Assembly (NCBI GenBank): GCA_963971225.1 | Contig: OZ020269.1 | Coordinates: 102,422,905 to 102,486,904, forward strand | Length of the DNA: 64,000 nucleotides | From: Melieria omissa | Taxonomy: Eukaryota; Arthropoda; Insecta; Diptera; Ulidiidae | Reading direction: 5' to 3' | Part shown: positions 24,001 through 32,100 of the stretch, in pieces | Numbering within the stretch: the first letter of the stretch is position 1 | How the letters are laid out: the number at the start of each line of letters is the position of its first letter | Made by a program: the position numbers and the translations under genes | The notes under the pieces: generated by a model | The model's database searches: none | What the model was told of the DNA's origin: nothing | The model's input: the letters and a program-made list of their open reading frames with translations, nothing else

Positions 24001-26905
24001 GCCAAGTGTTGAGTCTAAATATTCTAAGCGAAGTATTCACGATAGCGAACATCCTTCAGACGACTATCGACATGAAGCACACAAGTCATATCGGTCTGTT
24101 AGTGATCATCACACCTATTCCCCACGAACACTTGACTCGAGTGAAAAGCCTAAAAATAGACAACATATATCAGTGCCAATTGTTGAGTCTAAATATTCTA
24201 AGCAAAGTATTCACGATAGCGAACAACGCAGAAAGGAAAAACGATTTGTAGATGGACATCGAGCACCGGAGTCATCTCGGTCCATGAGCGAGCAATTTAA
24301 ACATTCTAAGAAAAATATAAACGTTAGCAAACAGCCCACAAAGGGACAACGATTTGTAGATGGACAACGAGCACCCGAGTCATCCCGGTCTCTGAGTGAG
24401 CAGTCTAAACATTCTAAGAAAAGTATTAACGTTAGCGAACAGCCCACAGAGGAACAACGATTTTTAGATGAACATCAAGCACCGGAGTCATCTCGGTCTA
24501 TGAGTGAGCAGTCTAAACATTCAAAGAAAAGTATTAACGTTATCGAACAGCCCATAAAGGAACAACGATTTTTAGATGGACATCGAGCACCGGAGTCATC
24601 TCGGTCTATGAGTGAGCAGTCTAAACATTCAAAGAAAAGTATTAACGTTAGTGAACAGCCCACAAAGGAACGATTTGTAAATGGACATCGAGCACCGAAG
24701 TCATCTCGGTCTATGAGCGAGCTGTCTAAATATTCTAAGAAAAGTATTAACGTTAGCGAACAGTCCACAAAGGAACAACGTTTTGTAGATGGACATCGAG
24801 CACCGGAGTCATCGTGGTCTGTGAGCGAGCAGTCTAAATATTCTAAGAGAAGTATTAACGTTAGCGAACAGCCCACAGAGGAACAACGATTTTTAGATGG
24901 ACATCGAGCACCGGAGTCATCTCGGTCTATGAGCGAGCTGTCTAAATATTCTAAGAAAAGTATTAACGTTAGCGAACAGTCCACAAAGGAACAACGCTTT
25001 GTAGATGGACATCGAGCACCAAAGTCATCTCGGTCTATGAGCGAGCTGTCTAAATATTCTAAGAAAAGTATTAACGTTAGCGAACAGCCCACAAAGGAAC
25101 AACGATTTTTAGATGGACATACAGCACCGGAGTCATCTCGGTCTATGAGTGAGCAGTCTAAACATTCAAAGAAAAGTATTAACGTTAGCGAACAGCCCAC
25201 AGAGGAACAACGATTTTTAGATCGACATCGAGCACCGGAGTCATCTCGGTCTATGAGTGAGCAGTCTAAACATTCAAAGAAAAGTATTAACGTTAGCGAA
25301 CAGCCCACAAAGGAACGATTTGTAAATGGACAACGAGCACCGAAGTCATCTCGGTCTATGAGCGAGCTGTCTACATATTCTAAGAAAAGTATTAACGTTA
25401 GCGAACAGCCCACAAAGGAACAACGCTTTGTAGATGGACATCAAGCACCGAAGTCATCTCGGTCTATGAGCGTGCTGTCTAAATATTCTAAGAAAAGTAT
25501 TAACGTTAGCGAACAGCCCACAAAGGAACAACGCTTTGTAGATGGACATCGAGCACCGAAGTCATCTCGGTCTATGAGCGAGCAGTCTAAACATTCTAAG
25601 AAAAATATTAACGGTAGCCAACAGCCCACAAAGGAACAACGCTTTGTAGATGGACATCGAGCACCGAAGTCATCTCGGTCTATGAGCGAGCAGTCTAAAC
25701 ATTCTAAGAAAAGTATTAACGGTAGCGAACAGCCCACAAACGAACAACGATTTGTAAATGGACAACGAGCACCGAAGTCATCTCGGTCTATGAGCGAGCT
25801 GTCTAAATATTCTAAGAAAAGTATTAACGTTAGCGAACAGCCCACAAAGGAACAACGCTTTGTAGATGGACATCAAGCACCGAAGTCATCTCGGTCTAGG
25901 AGCGAGCAGTCTAAACATTTTAGGAAAAGTATTAACGTTAGCGAACAGCCCACTAAGGACCGATTTGTAGATGGACATCGAGCACCGGAGTCATCGTGGT
26001 CTGTGAGCGAGCAGTCTAAATATTCTAAGAGAAGTATGAGCGTTAGCGAACAGCCCACAAAGGAACAACGCTTTGTAGATGGACATCGAGCACCGAAGTC
26101 ATCTCGGTCTATGAGCGAGCAGTCTAAACATGCTAAGAAAAGTATTAACGGTAGCCAACAGCCCACAAACGAACAACGATTTGTAGATAGACATCGAGCA
26201 CCGGAGTCATCTCGGTCTAGGAGCGAGCAGTCTAAACATTTTAGGAAAAGTATTAACGTAAGCGAACAGCCCACAAAGGACCGATTTGTAGATGGACATC
26301 GAGCACCGGAGTCATCGTGGTCTGTGAGCGAGCAGTCTAAATATTCTAAGAGAAGTATTAACGTTAGCGAACAGCCCACAAAGGACCGATTGGTAGATGG
26401 ACATCCAGCACCGGAGTCATCGTGGCCTGTAAGCGAGCAGTCTACAATTCAGCATCAAGCACCTGGATCCAGTATGCATACGGAGTTTGGAAGTAGTCAA
26501 CAAGAATCTGAACCACAGGAAGCTTTCCTGTGTAAGTGGCCTAAGCGTAAAAAGTATACAGAAGTATGTCAGCTATGCGAATCGAGTGTAATTGCGAGTG
26601 AAGTGCTTTTACGTTGTCAGAAAATACCGGAGATAGGTACCACCGAACAGCTGACATGCGGACCGTGTTGTCAAATCCAACAACCCGCACCTCAAATGTG
26701 CTGTCAGCCTGTTGATGTACCTGAAAGTAAGCCGGTCAAAGATGAAGAGCCCTCCACAAGCGGCCACATATGTGAATCTCGAAATAAGTCTTCTATGGAT
26801 TGTAAGTGTAAAAAGCCAGAATCTCGATCAATTGAAATTAAAGTGATTCAGAATAAGAAAGGCACAAAAAAGGTTTTCCACTGTGGTAAATTAAATTTGG
26901 ATTGA
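7917..26905 (+). CDS. Gene A: prominin-like five-transmembrane protein with giant repetitive cytoplasmic tail (31 small exons plus terminal exon)
   Basis: Hand-built exons: 7917-8100, 8371-8491 (alternative start 8294), 8973-9080, 9166-9341, 9523-9648, 9718-9824, 9990-10146, 10298-10422, 10502-10596, 10681-10797, 11413-12058, 12438-12674, then tail exons 12745-18893 and terminal exon 18968-26905. All phases join, giving 733 + 283 + 573 + 2,645 = about 4,234 residues. Predicted TM1 81-106, TM2 124-142, TM3 360-384, TM4 401-425, TM5 656-682, with large loops TM2-TM3 and TM4-TM5 as in prominins, which organise membrane protrusions. No poly(A) signal or new promoter is obvious between TM5 and the giant exon. 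Whether every tail exon is spliced into one mRNA is unproven; the membrane core is far safer than the joined tail. Confidence 0.6.
9166..10422 (+). CDS. Gene A exons 4-8: first large extracellular loop
   Basis: Exons 9166-9341, 9523-9648, 9718-9824, 9990-10146 and 10298-10422 all have GT-AG borders and compatible phases, and align with five exons in genes B and C. They encode about 225 residues between TM2 and TM3: largely helical, charged sequence with heptad-like spacing (DVLLKTNFDELKQFF, RLKRLNEDFEQLG, SQLSQIDDSIKSQLNRAL). Prominin loops are also long and helical, usually somewhat longer. The identity rests on position in the five-TM plan more than on direct motifs. Confidence 0.72.
10502..10797 (+). 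CDS. Gene A exons 9-10: TM3, short loop, TM4
   Basis: Exon 9 (10502-10596) carries TM3 (VAVFILISVALG) and the cytoplasmic loop RGFQSRVPHTAQGARYLSW. Exon 10 (10681-10797) carries TM4 (AIWLIIILIVLIGLVATYQF). The exon 10 acceptor is ccacaag: the same choice gives an open frame in all three genes, whereas the earlier candidate after ccgaag meets a stop in gene B. Exons 9 are 95 nt in A, B and C. The TM3-TM4 hairpin matches the second hairpin of prominins. Confidence 0.75.
11228..11395 (+). mobile_element. tRNA-derived SINE (family 1) in gene A intron 10
   Basis: A tRNA-like segment contains a perfect Pol III B box GGTTCGATTCC at 11282-11292 flanked by a CTAGG/CCTAG T-stem, then a non-tRNA tail. 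A second copy lies inverted at about 41340-41490. The tail and the second copy argue for a SINE rather than a functional tRNA gene. Confidence 0.7.
11413..12058 (+). CDS. Gene A exon 11: second large extracellular loop
   Basis: A single 646-nt exon (acceptor ttttag, donor GTAAAT) encodes about 215 residues between TM4 and TM5. It has the same length in gene B. Conserved features are GETLYETLLGYGETPRLNMS, the KCVYCNFT motif, MLYENETLRL, FKKDPFPGIE and, just before TM5, NLTSCEHILPRAVGKRCAC. N-glycosylation sequons include NMS, NFT and NLT. The SC...C spacing leading into TM5 resembles the membrane-proximal end of the last loop in prominins, the strongest family clue in the window. The conserved cysteines probably form disulfides (inference). 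Confidence 0.8.
12438..12674 (+). CDS. Gene A exon 12: TM5 and start of cytoplasmic tail
   Basis: After acceptor tttgcag the exon reads NGLWVCSFIIFFLLLPIL, continues to LSMCLRILYRPPC (TM5), then enters a basic tail and ends RCHCGC before donor GTACGT. TM5 is almost invariant in genes A, B and C. The LW/FW start of TM5 after a Cys-rich pre-membrane segment fits the last helix of prominins, whose C-terminus is cytoplasmic. Confidence 0.8.
12745..13921 (+). CDS. Gene A exons 13-19: basic tail exons with duplicated two-exon cassette
   Basis: Exons: 12745-12921, 12983-13021, 13087-13275, 13337-13375, 13441-13629, 13691-13729 and 13795-13921. All have GT-AG borders and all but the last are multiples of 3. 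The long exon carries SIFDRCKNKRRRSS followed by ECECPTSSSC; the 39-nt exon encodes HESKSCASTSRKS (HGSKSC in the last copy). The long/short pair occurs three times. Exon 19 (DANVDLPRSS) matches gene B exon 13 (SANVDQPRSS). The basic and Cys-rich composition suits the cytoplasmic face of the membrane; no catalytic domain is recognised. Confidence 0.6.
13087..13794 (+). repeat. 354-bp tandem duplication containing two exons and two introns
   Basis: 13087-13440 and 13441-13794 differ at only a few bases, introns included. A partial older unit precedes them from about 12838. Identity in introns as well as exons shows the duplication is recent. Confidence 0.9.
13922..14845 (+). other. Long intron of gene A
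   Basis: This 0.9-kb intron joins phase-1 exons 19 and 20. It holds a truncated retrotransposon fragment (about 14290-14470). A block near 14775-14805 resembles two places in gene B (about 34250 and 34507-34541). Confidence 0.5.
14290..14470 (-). mobile_element. Truncated non-LTR retrotransposon 3' end
   Basis: The reverse complement aligns with 33810-33960 (GRRRGRP-like motif, then a Trp-rich end). It is one of six fragments of the same 3' coding end in this window and is too short and damaged to be active. Confidence 0.6.
14846..15880 (+). CDS. Gene A exons 20-24: acidic/basic KGKKS exons
   Basis: Exons 14846-14895, 14975-15017, 15134-15283, 15393-15641 and 15752-15880 join in phase. Motifs recur: SFIEIQITxSGTQT and EDSDGVDERPKKxKEEMNGRRKGKK. 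Exons 22-24 start and end in phase 1, so they can be gained or lost without a frameshift. Exon 22 lacks the usual gacag acceptor (it reads atatg), so splicing would need gaag at 15131-15133; it may be a weak or skipped exon. The last exon ends with STREQPKTEP, which is also the end of the following 429-bp cassette and shows how that cassette arose. Confidence 0.55.
15881..16129 (+). other. First intron of the 429-bp cassette type
   Basis: The intron matches those between the cassette exons downstream (gtaagggtttacagatgtct start, tttgtcaatag end). The duplication therefore took in whole intron plus exon units. Confidence 0.7.
16130..18274 (+). repeat. Five tandem 429-bp exon-intron units in gene A
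   Basis: Units start at 16130, 16559, 16988, 17417 and 17846, exactly 429 bases apart, and differ by scattered substitutions. Each holds one 180-nt exon and one 249-nt intron. A sixth, diverged exon follows at 18275. Confidence 0.95.
16130..18433 (+). CDS. Gene A exons 25-30: duplicated cassette exons
   Basis: Exons 16130-16309, 16559-16738, 16988-17167, 17417-17596 and 17846-18025 are 180 nt each, phase 1 at both ends; exon 18275-18433 is a diverged sixth. Each begins DDCICETECPAEEEK, passes KLGSLFSKSSKKNEEEMDG and ends KRKGKKSTREQPKTEP. Splicing adds 60 residues per unit with no frame change. Gene B has one relic with the same opening (DDCPC, 34542-34580), so the cassette descends from an ancestral tail exon. 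The role is unknown; it is a charged, probably disordered cytoplasmic segment with a small Cys cluster. Confidence 0.65.
18805..18893 (+). CDS. Gene A exon 31
   Basis: An 89-nt exon (acceptor atgaatag, donor GTAAGC) in phase 1 to phase 0 joins exon 30 to the giant exon. It encodes a basic segment, SPKNEFRIVNKRKEQKNK, ending SCDDEK. It is supported by frame continuity and by a strong acceptor on the following exon. Confidence 0.55.
18968..26905 (+). CDS. Gene A giant terminal exon: three-zone repetitive tail
   Basis: After acceptor atatttgcag the frame is open for 2,645 residues to TGA at 26903-26905. Order: about 110 unique residues; zone 1, 21 units of about 37 residues; a short link; zone 2, 14 units of 58 residues plus a hybrid; zone 3, 21 units of about 36 residues; then about 150 non-repetitive residues with paired cysteines. 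No membrane segment is seen. Composition is Ser, Lys, Arg, Glu, Gln and His, typical of disordered sequence. Zone 3 (RFVDGHRAPESSRSMSEQ) is recognisably related to gene 0 (RFVDESQAPRKSMR), so both tails share ancestry. Role unknown; a long cytoplasmic scaffold is a guess. Confidence 0.75.
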   Translation, partial: LMSEASTQTLTSYNIRRQASLPAIRSPDSKESKRIRVVKSLSEGKMIKGMEEDSVPQNTNENFLSKEPPTEEPYVSTKLPSESTQERSPGSSEPEHYLIKLKINKHELPKSTSHTGKPEHGLITSGTTGKPEIKDKSIQIRENELSKSNIPISEPVRKLSKFGTGGKSEIRDQSVQISENELPKSTSPISEPALVLFKFGTGGKSELRDQKVQISENELSKSNSRISEPARVLSKFGTSGKSEIRDQSVQISENELSKSNSRISEPARVLSKFGTSGKSEIRDQSVQIGENELSKSTNPISEPAVVLFKFGTGGKSKLRDQSVQISENELSKSNSRISEPARVLSKFGTSGKSEIRDQSVQISENELSKSNSPISEPARVLSIFGTSGKSEIRDQSVQISENELSKSNSRISEPARVLSKFGTSGKSESRDQSVQISENELSKSNSPISEPARVLLKFGTGGKSDLRDQCVQISENELSKSNSRISEPARVLSKFGTSGKSEIRYQSVQISENELTNSTSSISEPEHGLLTFAPNGKSKIGDQSVQLSEHELTNSTSSISEPEHGLITSGTGGKSEKGDESVQISEIKLSKSTSLISEPARVLLTFAPNGKSEIGDQSVQLNEHELTNSSSSISEPEHGLIISGTTGKPEIRDQRVQLGELNSTSSISEPEHGLITSGRRGKTAITDKSVKISEIILFKSSSSISEPEHGLITSGTRGKSEIRDQTVQISEHILFEPTSPISEPEHGLLTSGRRRKSAIRDKSVKISEIILFKSTSSVSEPEHGLITSGTGGKSAIRDQSFKIGEPELQNSTCRISKPEHGLITSGTGGKSAIRDQSVQISEHELHNSTCPISKPEHGCITSGTIGKPQIRDQSVQISEHELPKSTSPNTLGESKMVLNVEEFSVPQYTLGSSEMLLSEEQLSELTVQSKHSKQSVYNSEHSSDDYRLQAHESSRPVNELPTDSHQTFGSSDKLESRQHISVPSATFISSKQSIHDSEHPSDDYRHETHKSSWPVGDLATYSQQIFGSSEKLDSKQQIAMPSVESKYSKQSIHDSEHPSDDYRHEALESSWPFGDPSTYLQQTLSSSEKPESRQHISVPGVESKYSKQSIHDSEHPSDDYRHEAHTIYRSVSDNHTYSQRRLGSGENFESEQHISLPTVESKCSKQSIHDSEHLSDDYRHEARESSWPFGDQTTYLQQTLGSSEKPEIEQHISVPRVESKYSKQSIHDSEHPSDEYRHEAHESSWPFGDLSTYLQQTLSSSEKPESRHHISVPSVESKYSKRSIHDSEHLSDGYRHEAHKSNRSVSDHHAYSPRTLDSSEKPKNRQHISVPSVESKYSKRSIHDSEHPSDANRHEAHKSNRSVRDHHAYSPRTLDSSGKPKNRQHISVPSVEFQYSKQSIHDSEHPSDDYRHEPYKSYRSVRDHQTYSQRTLYSSEKPESEQHISVPSVESKYSKQSIHDSEHPSDAYRHEAHKSYRSVSYHHTYSPRTLDLSEKPKNRQHISVSSVESKYSKRSIHDSEHLLDAYRHEAHKSNRSVSDHHAYSPRTLDSSEKPKNRQHISVPSVEFQYSKKSIYDSEHPSDDYRHEAYKSYRSVSDHQTYSQRTLDSSEKPESKQHISVPSVEFQYSKRSIHDSEHPSDAYRHEAHKSYRSVRDHHAYSPRTIDSSGMPKNRQHISVPSVESKYSKRSIHDSEHPSDDYRHEAHKSYRSVSDHHTYSPRTLDSSEKPKNRQHISVPIVESKYSKQSIHDSEQRRKEKRFVDGHRAPESSRSMSEQFKHSKKNINVSKQPTKGQRFVDGQRAPESSRSLSEQSKHSKKSINVSEQPTEEQRFLDEHQAPESSRSMSEQSKHSKKSINVIEQPIKEQRFLDGHRAPESSRSMSEQSKHSKKSINVSEQPTKERFVNGHRAPKSSRSMSELSKYSKKSINVSEQSTKEQRFVDGHRAPESSWSVSEQSKYSKRSINVSEQPTEEQRFLDGHRAPESSRSMSELSKYSKKSINVSEQSTKEQRFVDGHRAPKSSRSMSELSKYSKKSINVSEQPTKEQRFLDGHTAPESSRSMSEQSKHSKKSINVSEQPTEEQRFLDRHRAPESSRSMSEQSKHSKKSINVSEQPTKERFVNGQRAPKSSRSMSELSTYSKKSINVSEQPTKEQRFVDGHQAPKSSRSMSVLSKYSKKSINVSEQPTKEQRFVDGHRAPKSSRSMSEQSKHSKKNINGSQQPTKEQRFVDGHRAPKSSRSMSEQSKHSKKSINGSEQPTNEQRFVNGQRAPKSSRSMSELSKYSKKSINVSEQPTKEQRFVDGHQAPKSSRSRSEQSKHFRKSINVSEQPTKDRFVDGHRAPESSWSVSEQSKYSKRSMSVSEQPTKEQRFVDGHRAPKSSRSMSEQSKHAKKSINGSQQPTNEQRFVDRHRAPESSRSRSEQSKHFRKSINVSEQPTKDRFVDGHRAPESSWSVSEQSKYSKRSINVSEQPTKDRLVDGHPAPESSWPVSEQSTIQHQAPGSSMHTEFGSSQQESEPQEAFLCKWPKRKKYTEVCQLCESSVIASEVLLRCQKIPEIGTTEQLTCGPCCQIQQPAPQMCCQPVDVPESKPVKDEEPSTSGHICESRNKSSMDCKCKKPESRSIEIKVIQNKKGTKKVFHCGKLNLD
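19300..21635 (+). repeat. Tail zone 1: 111-bp units (37 residues), 21 copies
   Basis: Consensus features are GKSEIRDQSVQISE, ELSKS and ISEPARVLSKFGT. The first half carries the PARVL form and the second half mainly PEHGLITSGT, suggesting two rounds of expansion. Spacing near 19675-19785 is 111 bases; some units carry small in-frame deletions. Confidence 0.9.
21735..24225 (+). repeat. Tail zone 2: 174-bp units (58 residues), 14 copies plus a hybrid
   Basis: The unit contains SKYSKQSIHDSEHPSDDYRH, EAHKSYRSVSDHHTYS and SSEKPKNRQHISVPSVE. Adjacent units at 22967 and 23141 are exactly 174 bases apart. The final unit breaks after SIHDSEQ and fuses directly to the first zone 3 unit, fixing the junction at about 24225. 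It is rich in His, Tyr and Ser. Confidence 0.9.
24226..26450 (+). repeat. Tail zone 3: 108-bp units (36 residues), 21 copies
   Basis: Unit motifs are SKHSKKSINVSEQPTKEQ and RFVDGHRAPESSRSMSEQ. Some units share a two-residue deletion (TKERF, TKDRF) and recur as blocks, so multi-unit segments were copied together. Similarity is very high, implying recent homogenisation. Confidence 0.9.
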
Positions 26906-26913
26906 TGAGTACT

Positions 26914-26923
26914 AATAAATAAA
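26914..26923 (+). terminator. Poly(A) signals of gene A
   Basis: Two overlapping AATAAA hexamers lie 9-18 bases after the stop codon, the same arrangement (stop, then a close AATAAA) as gene 0. Confidence 0.7.
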
Positions 26924-27850
26924 TTGATTGTTGAGTAAAACATAAACCCGTTCATTAGTGATTTTCAATGTTCGATTCGAGTAAGAAACAGGGAAGTATA
27001 AAAGATAGTTTTAGCTCATACATTATTTTATAGCTATAAACAACTTACCTGAATAGCCCTCAAGTCAACTAGAGACATTTTAATTGTTTTACTTATTCAA
27101 ATCAATTCAAATCAAAAACATGTTTACCATTGCATATAACATCCGAAATAGCGGATAGCTTGGGTGATTTCCCCACAAGAGTGTTTGGAGTGGAGTGTTT
27201 GACACTTTGGTTCGTAGCATCGAATAAGATGTATATGTACATAATTCCCCTTGCGAATAAACTCCCACCGGCCACGCTGGCTTGGTCATATCTGCCGTAT
27301 GAACGATTAAGCTCCGGCGAAAGAGGCATTCGACGCGGTAGTTGGTGGTCGACGGCAAAGAGGGAGGGAGGGAGGCTGTATCTCCGATGAAAGGACCAAG
27401 TTGAGGAAGTCCTATCTTCTCTTGGTGTGACCAACTGGAAGAGACGTGGCAAGCAGAGGCGCCGGGAAAGAGCTTTGGCGGTAGGCTGTAATCCGGTAAC
27501 TGGTTGTTGTTGCCAGTTAAGTAAGTAAGTATATAACTCCTTTAGGGAATTTTTGTTTAGAGCTTTTGAGCTCATATCATGTTTGTCACACACGGTTTTG
27601 TAACAAACAGATATTATGGGGGAGGGCGAAGCGGGACTCAAAGCAAACAACCTTTCATTTGGCGCAAATTTTTAGAGGAATGGAAGTCTATTTCGAACGA
27701 CGAATTGGAACTTGCTGTTTGTTTTACTTGCAGTAGCTTGCCATTTCTTTCTAGGAGATTCCTCTTAATAATATCCTAACAGATTGATGTTTAAAGATTG
27801 TGCACATTTCATTGTGAACATGATGCAATTATAATTGAGTCATGATTGTG
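26924..27850. other. Intergenic spacer between genes A and B
   Basis: No gene is supported. It contains a truncated retrotransposon end (27240-27480) and then sequence that becomes alignable with the gene A 5' flank from about 27850. Confidence 0.5.
27240..27480 (+). mobile_element. Truncated non-LTR retrotransposon 3' end
   Basis: Aligns on the + strand with 33770-33960 (cgtatgaacgat, then rearranged sequence, then cttggtgtgacca and tggaagagacgtg). Frames are broken. Confidence 0.6.
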
Positions 27851-28092
27851 AAGTGTCACCTCAACTCCGAAAAAGCCACACGTTTTTTGTTTTTTCAAAC
27901 TTTTTGTGCGTGTTGATAGAATTGACAATTTAAAAATTTTCCAAATAAATTTCCCGTATCTCGTTTTGTCTGTGGTCCATTACAAAATTATGTGTTTCTC
28001 AATTGCTTCTTGTGTTGAGTGTTTTGTATGTAAAGATATTTTCAAGAAGCCTGTGGAGTTATTCCAAACTGCATTGAGGCATTGAAGTATCA
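27850..28092 (+). promoter_or_regulatory. Conserved 5' flank of gene B
   Basis: Almost base for base the same as 7680-7916 before gene A. CAAAATT lies at 27983-27989 and the same short upstream ORF and in-frame TGA precede the ATG. The duplicated unit therefore includes the promoter. Confidence 0.45.
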
Positions 28093-29185
28093 ATGGCAAC
28101 TGAAGGAGCACCATACCGAGTGTCTTCCAGAGAACTGGTGTACACTCCTCTTCCAGAACTGGAAACCAGTGGCAGGAGTGCGCGTAGCGAGATTAATGTC
28201 TGCGGAATTTCGGAAAATGATGAAGAATTCATTTCGTCAGCGATTGAAATGTTTGAAGTAGACAATATACCAGAAGGTGCGTATATATACACCGGCATAC
28301 ATGCACGTGAAAATGTCTTTCCGCATTTATTACGCCCAAAGTGCAGAGGGTTCGGTCCCAGACGAGAAGCGTGAACGAAACCTGTAATGCGATGCCGACT
28401 GTGGCGAGCTTGAAATCGACTCCAGTGTTCATAGACAGAACGAAACCAGTATAAATTTCTTCATTTTAGTAAAAATATCCTCCGATGTACTCAATAGCTA
28501 TGTGGAAATTTGCAAGATTGTATTCGGTCTCGTTCTTCAAATACAGGTTACGTCACTGCGAGCGACTTAGGTCCAAAATTTAACAATTTCCAATTATTGG
28601 ACTTAATTCTGGCATATGTAATCATCATTTTGATTCTCGTTACAATACTTGGTGTAATAATATTGGGGTAAGTAGCGTTGAATATGGTTCACATTAGTGT
28701 AAATGTGGAATTTTTGTTAATAATCCTCGAATGCAACTCATAAAAGGTGAACTCGAATCTCGAGTCTCTACTGAGCAGAGCATGCAGCTTTTTGTGTATC
28801 CCAGCATGCAATTCAGCGAATCTGGTTTGGATAAGTATAGGTCCACATATGATTGATTTTCCAGTTGATCTTGCAATAGTTAAATTTCACATTAAAGTAT
28901 GCAAAGAGGCATGAAAATTTGATGCGATATCATTTTCCTTGCGAGTTTTCGAACGATCCTGCATGGGTTGCATTACGTTCACGTTCCGTCTGATAATTTC
29001 CATTCAAAAGCATTTCCAAAGTATTTCTCTTCACAGTATTTGGTTGCTTTGAGTATTTTGTTTGCATTACTTTGCAGTATTCTGTGGTATCTCTATGCCA
29101 AGAAATGGAATAAGGGCTGTGAACGTCGAAAAATAATGCGATTACTGGTGGCATCATTCCTTGTGCTTCTGACTTCTGTGCTAAT
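28093..29185 (+). CDS. Gene B exons 1-3: N-terminus, TM1, TM2
   Basis: Exon lengths are 184, 121 (or 198) and 108 nt, as in gene A. TM1 reads LLDLILAYVIIILILVTILG and the inter-TM loop LYAKKWNKGCERRK. With the long exon 2 the frame stops at TAG shortly after its middle; the acceptor at 28546 restores it. No signal peptide is seen. Confidence 0.68.
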
Positions 29186-32100
29186 GTGAGTAATGTGAAA
29201 CATTTTTGCATCAAGTTTAGTTTTTGCCTTGCACGAACTTGGGGTCGAAAATATGAAGCTACAATCTGCTTCTTTTCAGATATGAACTAATTAAGGTCTT
29301 GCAAATGTTTCAAACAATGACGCAACACAAAAGCATCAATTCTACTGGCAATGGCCTCGAGAAAGATGTTTTTCGCCAAATTGACGTTTTACTAAAAACA
29401 AATTTCGATGAGCTTAAGCAGTTTTTTACTGATTCGGAAAATGGTAAGTAAAGTCATGTCACACAAGAAGGGCAGAGACGAGTAAGCACAATGAGTTTTC
29501 TAGAACTAAAAGCTACACTTCAATTCATCAAAAATATTCATAGTCTATATACTATATATGCTGATTGCCGTTCATATGGCCTCTTTGCTAATTGAAATAT
29601 AATTTCCCTTTTTCGTATTTGTCTCCTTATTAACAGTTATTGCTTCCGACACGTTTGAGCGACTGAAACATCTAAAACAGGATTTCGAACAACTTGGTCC
29701 AGCTCAAGAGCTACTGCGACGATTCCAGAAAATGGCCAATTTGGCTTTGGCAATCATCGACTGTAAGGTCCCGGGCTAGCGTCACTTTTCCATTCTGCTT
29801 ATAATGAATTTTGTTGTTATTTTATAAACAGTCTATCGGTTCACATATCGCATGTTCCATTTAAATCGACAATACTTCCGGAGCAACGCTACATTTGATA
29901 CGATTCCTTATGAGTTAATGAGCCCCACATTTTGGGAGGTTTGTAAGATATTCCTTTTAACATGCGGAGTTGTGGAAATGCTTTGTAACTTCTTTTCAAT
30001 TACTTTACAAAATACTCCTAAGTAATAGTTAAGTATTTTAATATAAATAGTAATTTATCTATTTTGTGCTAGTTTTTGGATTCTATGAATATTGATGCGA
30101 TGTAGAAAATATATTGAAATTCATTGAGCCATTGTAAATTAGTTTTTCCATGCACGCCGATTTGAAACATAGATTTATCATAAATGAATTTTGTTCTTTG
30201 GAAATACATGAGAAGTCTTCCTCGGTAGATAAGGATCATTGTTTGCATTATTTCCAGGCCGCTTTTCTTGGCTCCCCTTAGTCGTTCTTGTTAATTGTAT
30301 CATGGTTTTATTGAGTACATGTTAATTGTGTTTGCATTTGATTAGATTATGCGCGCTGTTGAAATTCAGAAAATTGTGGTATCCATAGTAGAAACCCTGC
30401 GACGTCTGAATAATACCGAAATGTTACTGGGAGAACCTCATATAAAGGCGGTTATACACAATTCGCGGGGGTCGATACGCGAACGCTTTCGCGAAATGGG
30501 TAAGTGTATGTTTCCATTTGTGGACAAAGAACATAAGTGTGTACATATGGGTCATTCTAAAGTAATTGAGAAGGTGAGTGGACGAGCATAAAGGGCATTT
30601 ATAGAGCTCATGAAACTTGCGAAATCCTCAGATGTCTTTGGCGTTTTCTTAAACTTCAGCGGGTACTTTCTAATACACTTTTTGCTCTATGTCCTTTTAA
30701 ATTGGTTTAGCATGTCCCATATAGTATATACTGAATAAGTGTATACGATATTTCGTGTGCAAACAGAAAAGTTCCTTTTCTCTTAATAATAGAATCGCAG
30801 TTTTCCCACATCGAGAAATCAATAAAAAGTCAAATAAGCCGAGCAGAAAATAAGGAGTGCCCGACATTTGCAGAGATATGGAAATGGAATGTCCCCATCT
30901 ATCTGTTGGCAACTCTGGTACGTAGTGGAACTTCATGGAACTTAATTAAAAATTAAATTAATTAATTAAAAATTCACCGATTTCAGATTGCAGTTTTCAT
31001 ACTGCTATCTGTGGCAGTTGGTCTGCGTGGCTTCCAAACTCGTGTGCCCCATACAGCGCCGGGAGCTCGATATCTTTCGTGGTGAGTATGAATTGACCTT
31101 CGAACATTAAGAAAAAAAATAACCGAAGTGTGCATTTCTCTTGAAATGTTGGATCCACAAGCACAATCTGGCTGATCATCATATCAATAGTCGTTATTGG
31201 GCTCTTAGCCTCGTATCAATTCCTACTTGGCATGATGTACCATAGGATCTTCTTCAGAGGAAAACAAATCGACAGCGGGTAAGAAGACAGTGTATAATGA
31301 TGTTGGTAGAAATTAGCGCTTGTTAAAGCTTCTAGATGTTAGAATACGATGAATTATGTTGGGGCAGCCGCCGCAGCTCAGCTGTCTGGTGCGTTGGGCC
31401 GCGAGTTCAAGACTCCGTTGCTGTTAACACCGACAAAAAAAGAAAAAAAAAAAATATTTCTTTCGGCGGCTGTTCTCTCAGCAGAAAATGACAAACCTCT
31501 GAGAGTAAAATTTGCCTATGAAAAATCTCCCAACTCGCCGTTCGGAATCGGTATAAAACTGTAGATCCCCTCTCCCCGCCCTTCCGCTTCAAATGTGTTC
31601 CGTAACATATGCTGGAAACAACAGTGTTGCATACTCATTTAAAAAACGGTCGAAAATATGAGATATCACTCTCCTCTTCTTCTCTATCCCGCATGGGTAT
31701 AGTATTTAGTACAAAGGGCCAAAATGCACCGAGTGCTATGGAAGGCCTTGTAGCCTTCCTGCCCACCCTCAAGTAAAAAAGTCTAATTCGCCTATGCATT
31801 ACTTTTTAGGAGAAACACCAAGGTTCCTATTGGACAGTATTTGGCTGATCATTGCAAGCCAAGCGAGACCCTTTATGAAACGCTTTTGCGTTATGGCGAA
31901 ACACCAAAGCTGAACATGTCAAACTTATCAGCCAAGGATATCAAAGAACTTAAATGTGTATATTGCAACTTTACATTTGATTCTTTACGAACTAGTCGGG
32001 TGGCTGGCATGGCGGCATTGCTTACGAATTTGTTGCATCCCATTGATTGGACTGAAATTTGTGAAAGGCTGGAACTTTTCTACACATTCAATGATACCGG

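Noticed and set aside
24211..26379. Antisense frames (78-312 codons) over the gene A tail with hydrophobic, TM-like repeats
   Set aside because: They are exact shadows of the 108-bp repeat. A period divisible by 3 keeps several frames open, and the sense strand has the splice acceptor, poly(A) signal and conserved end.
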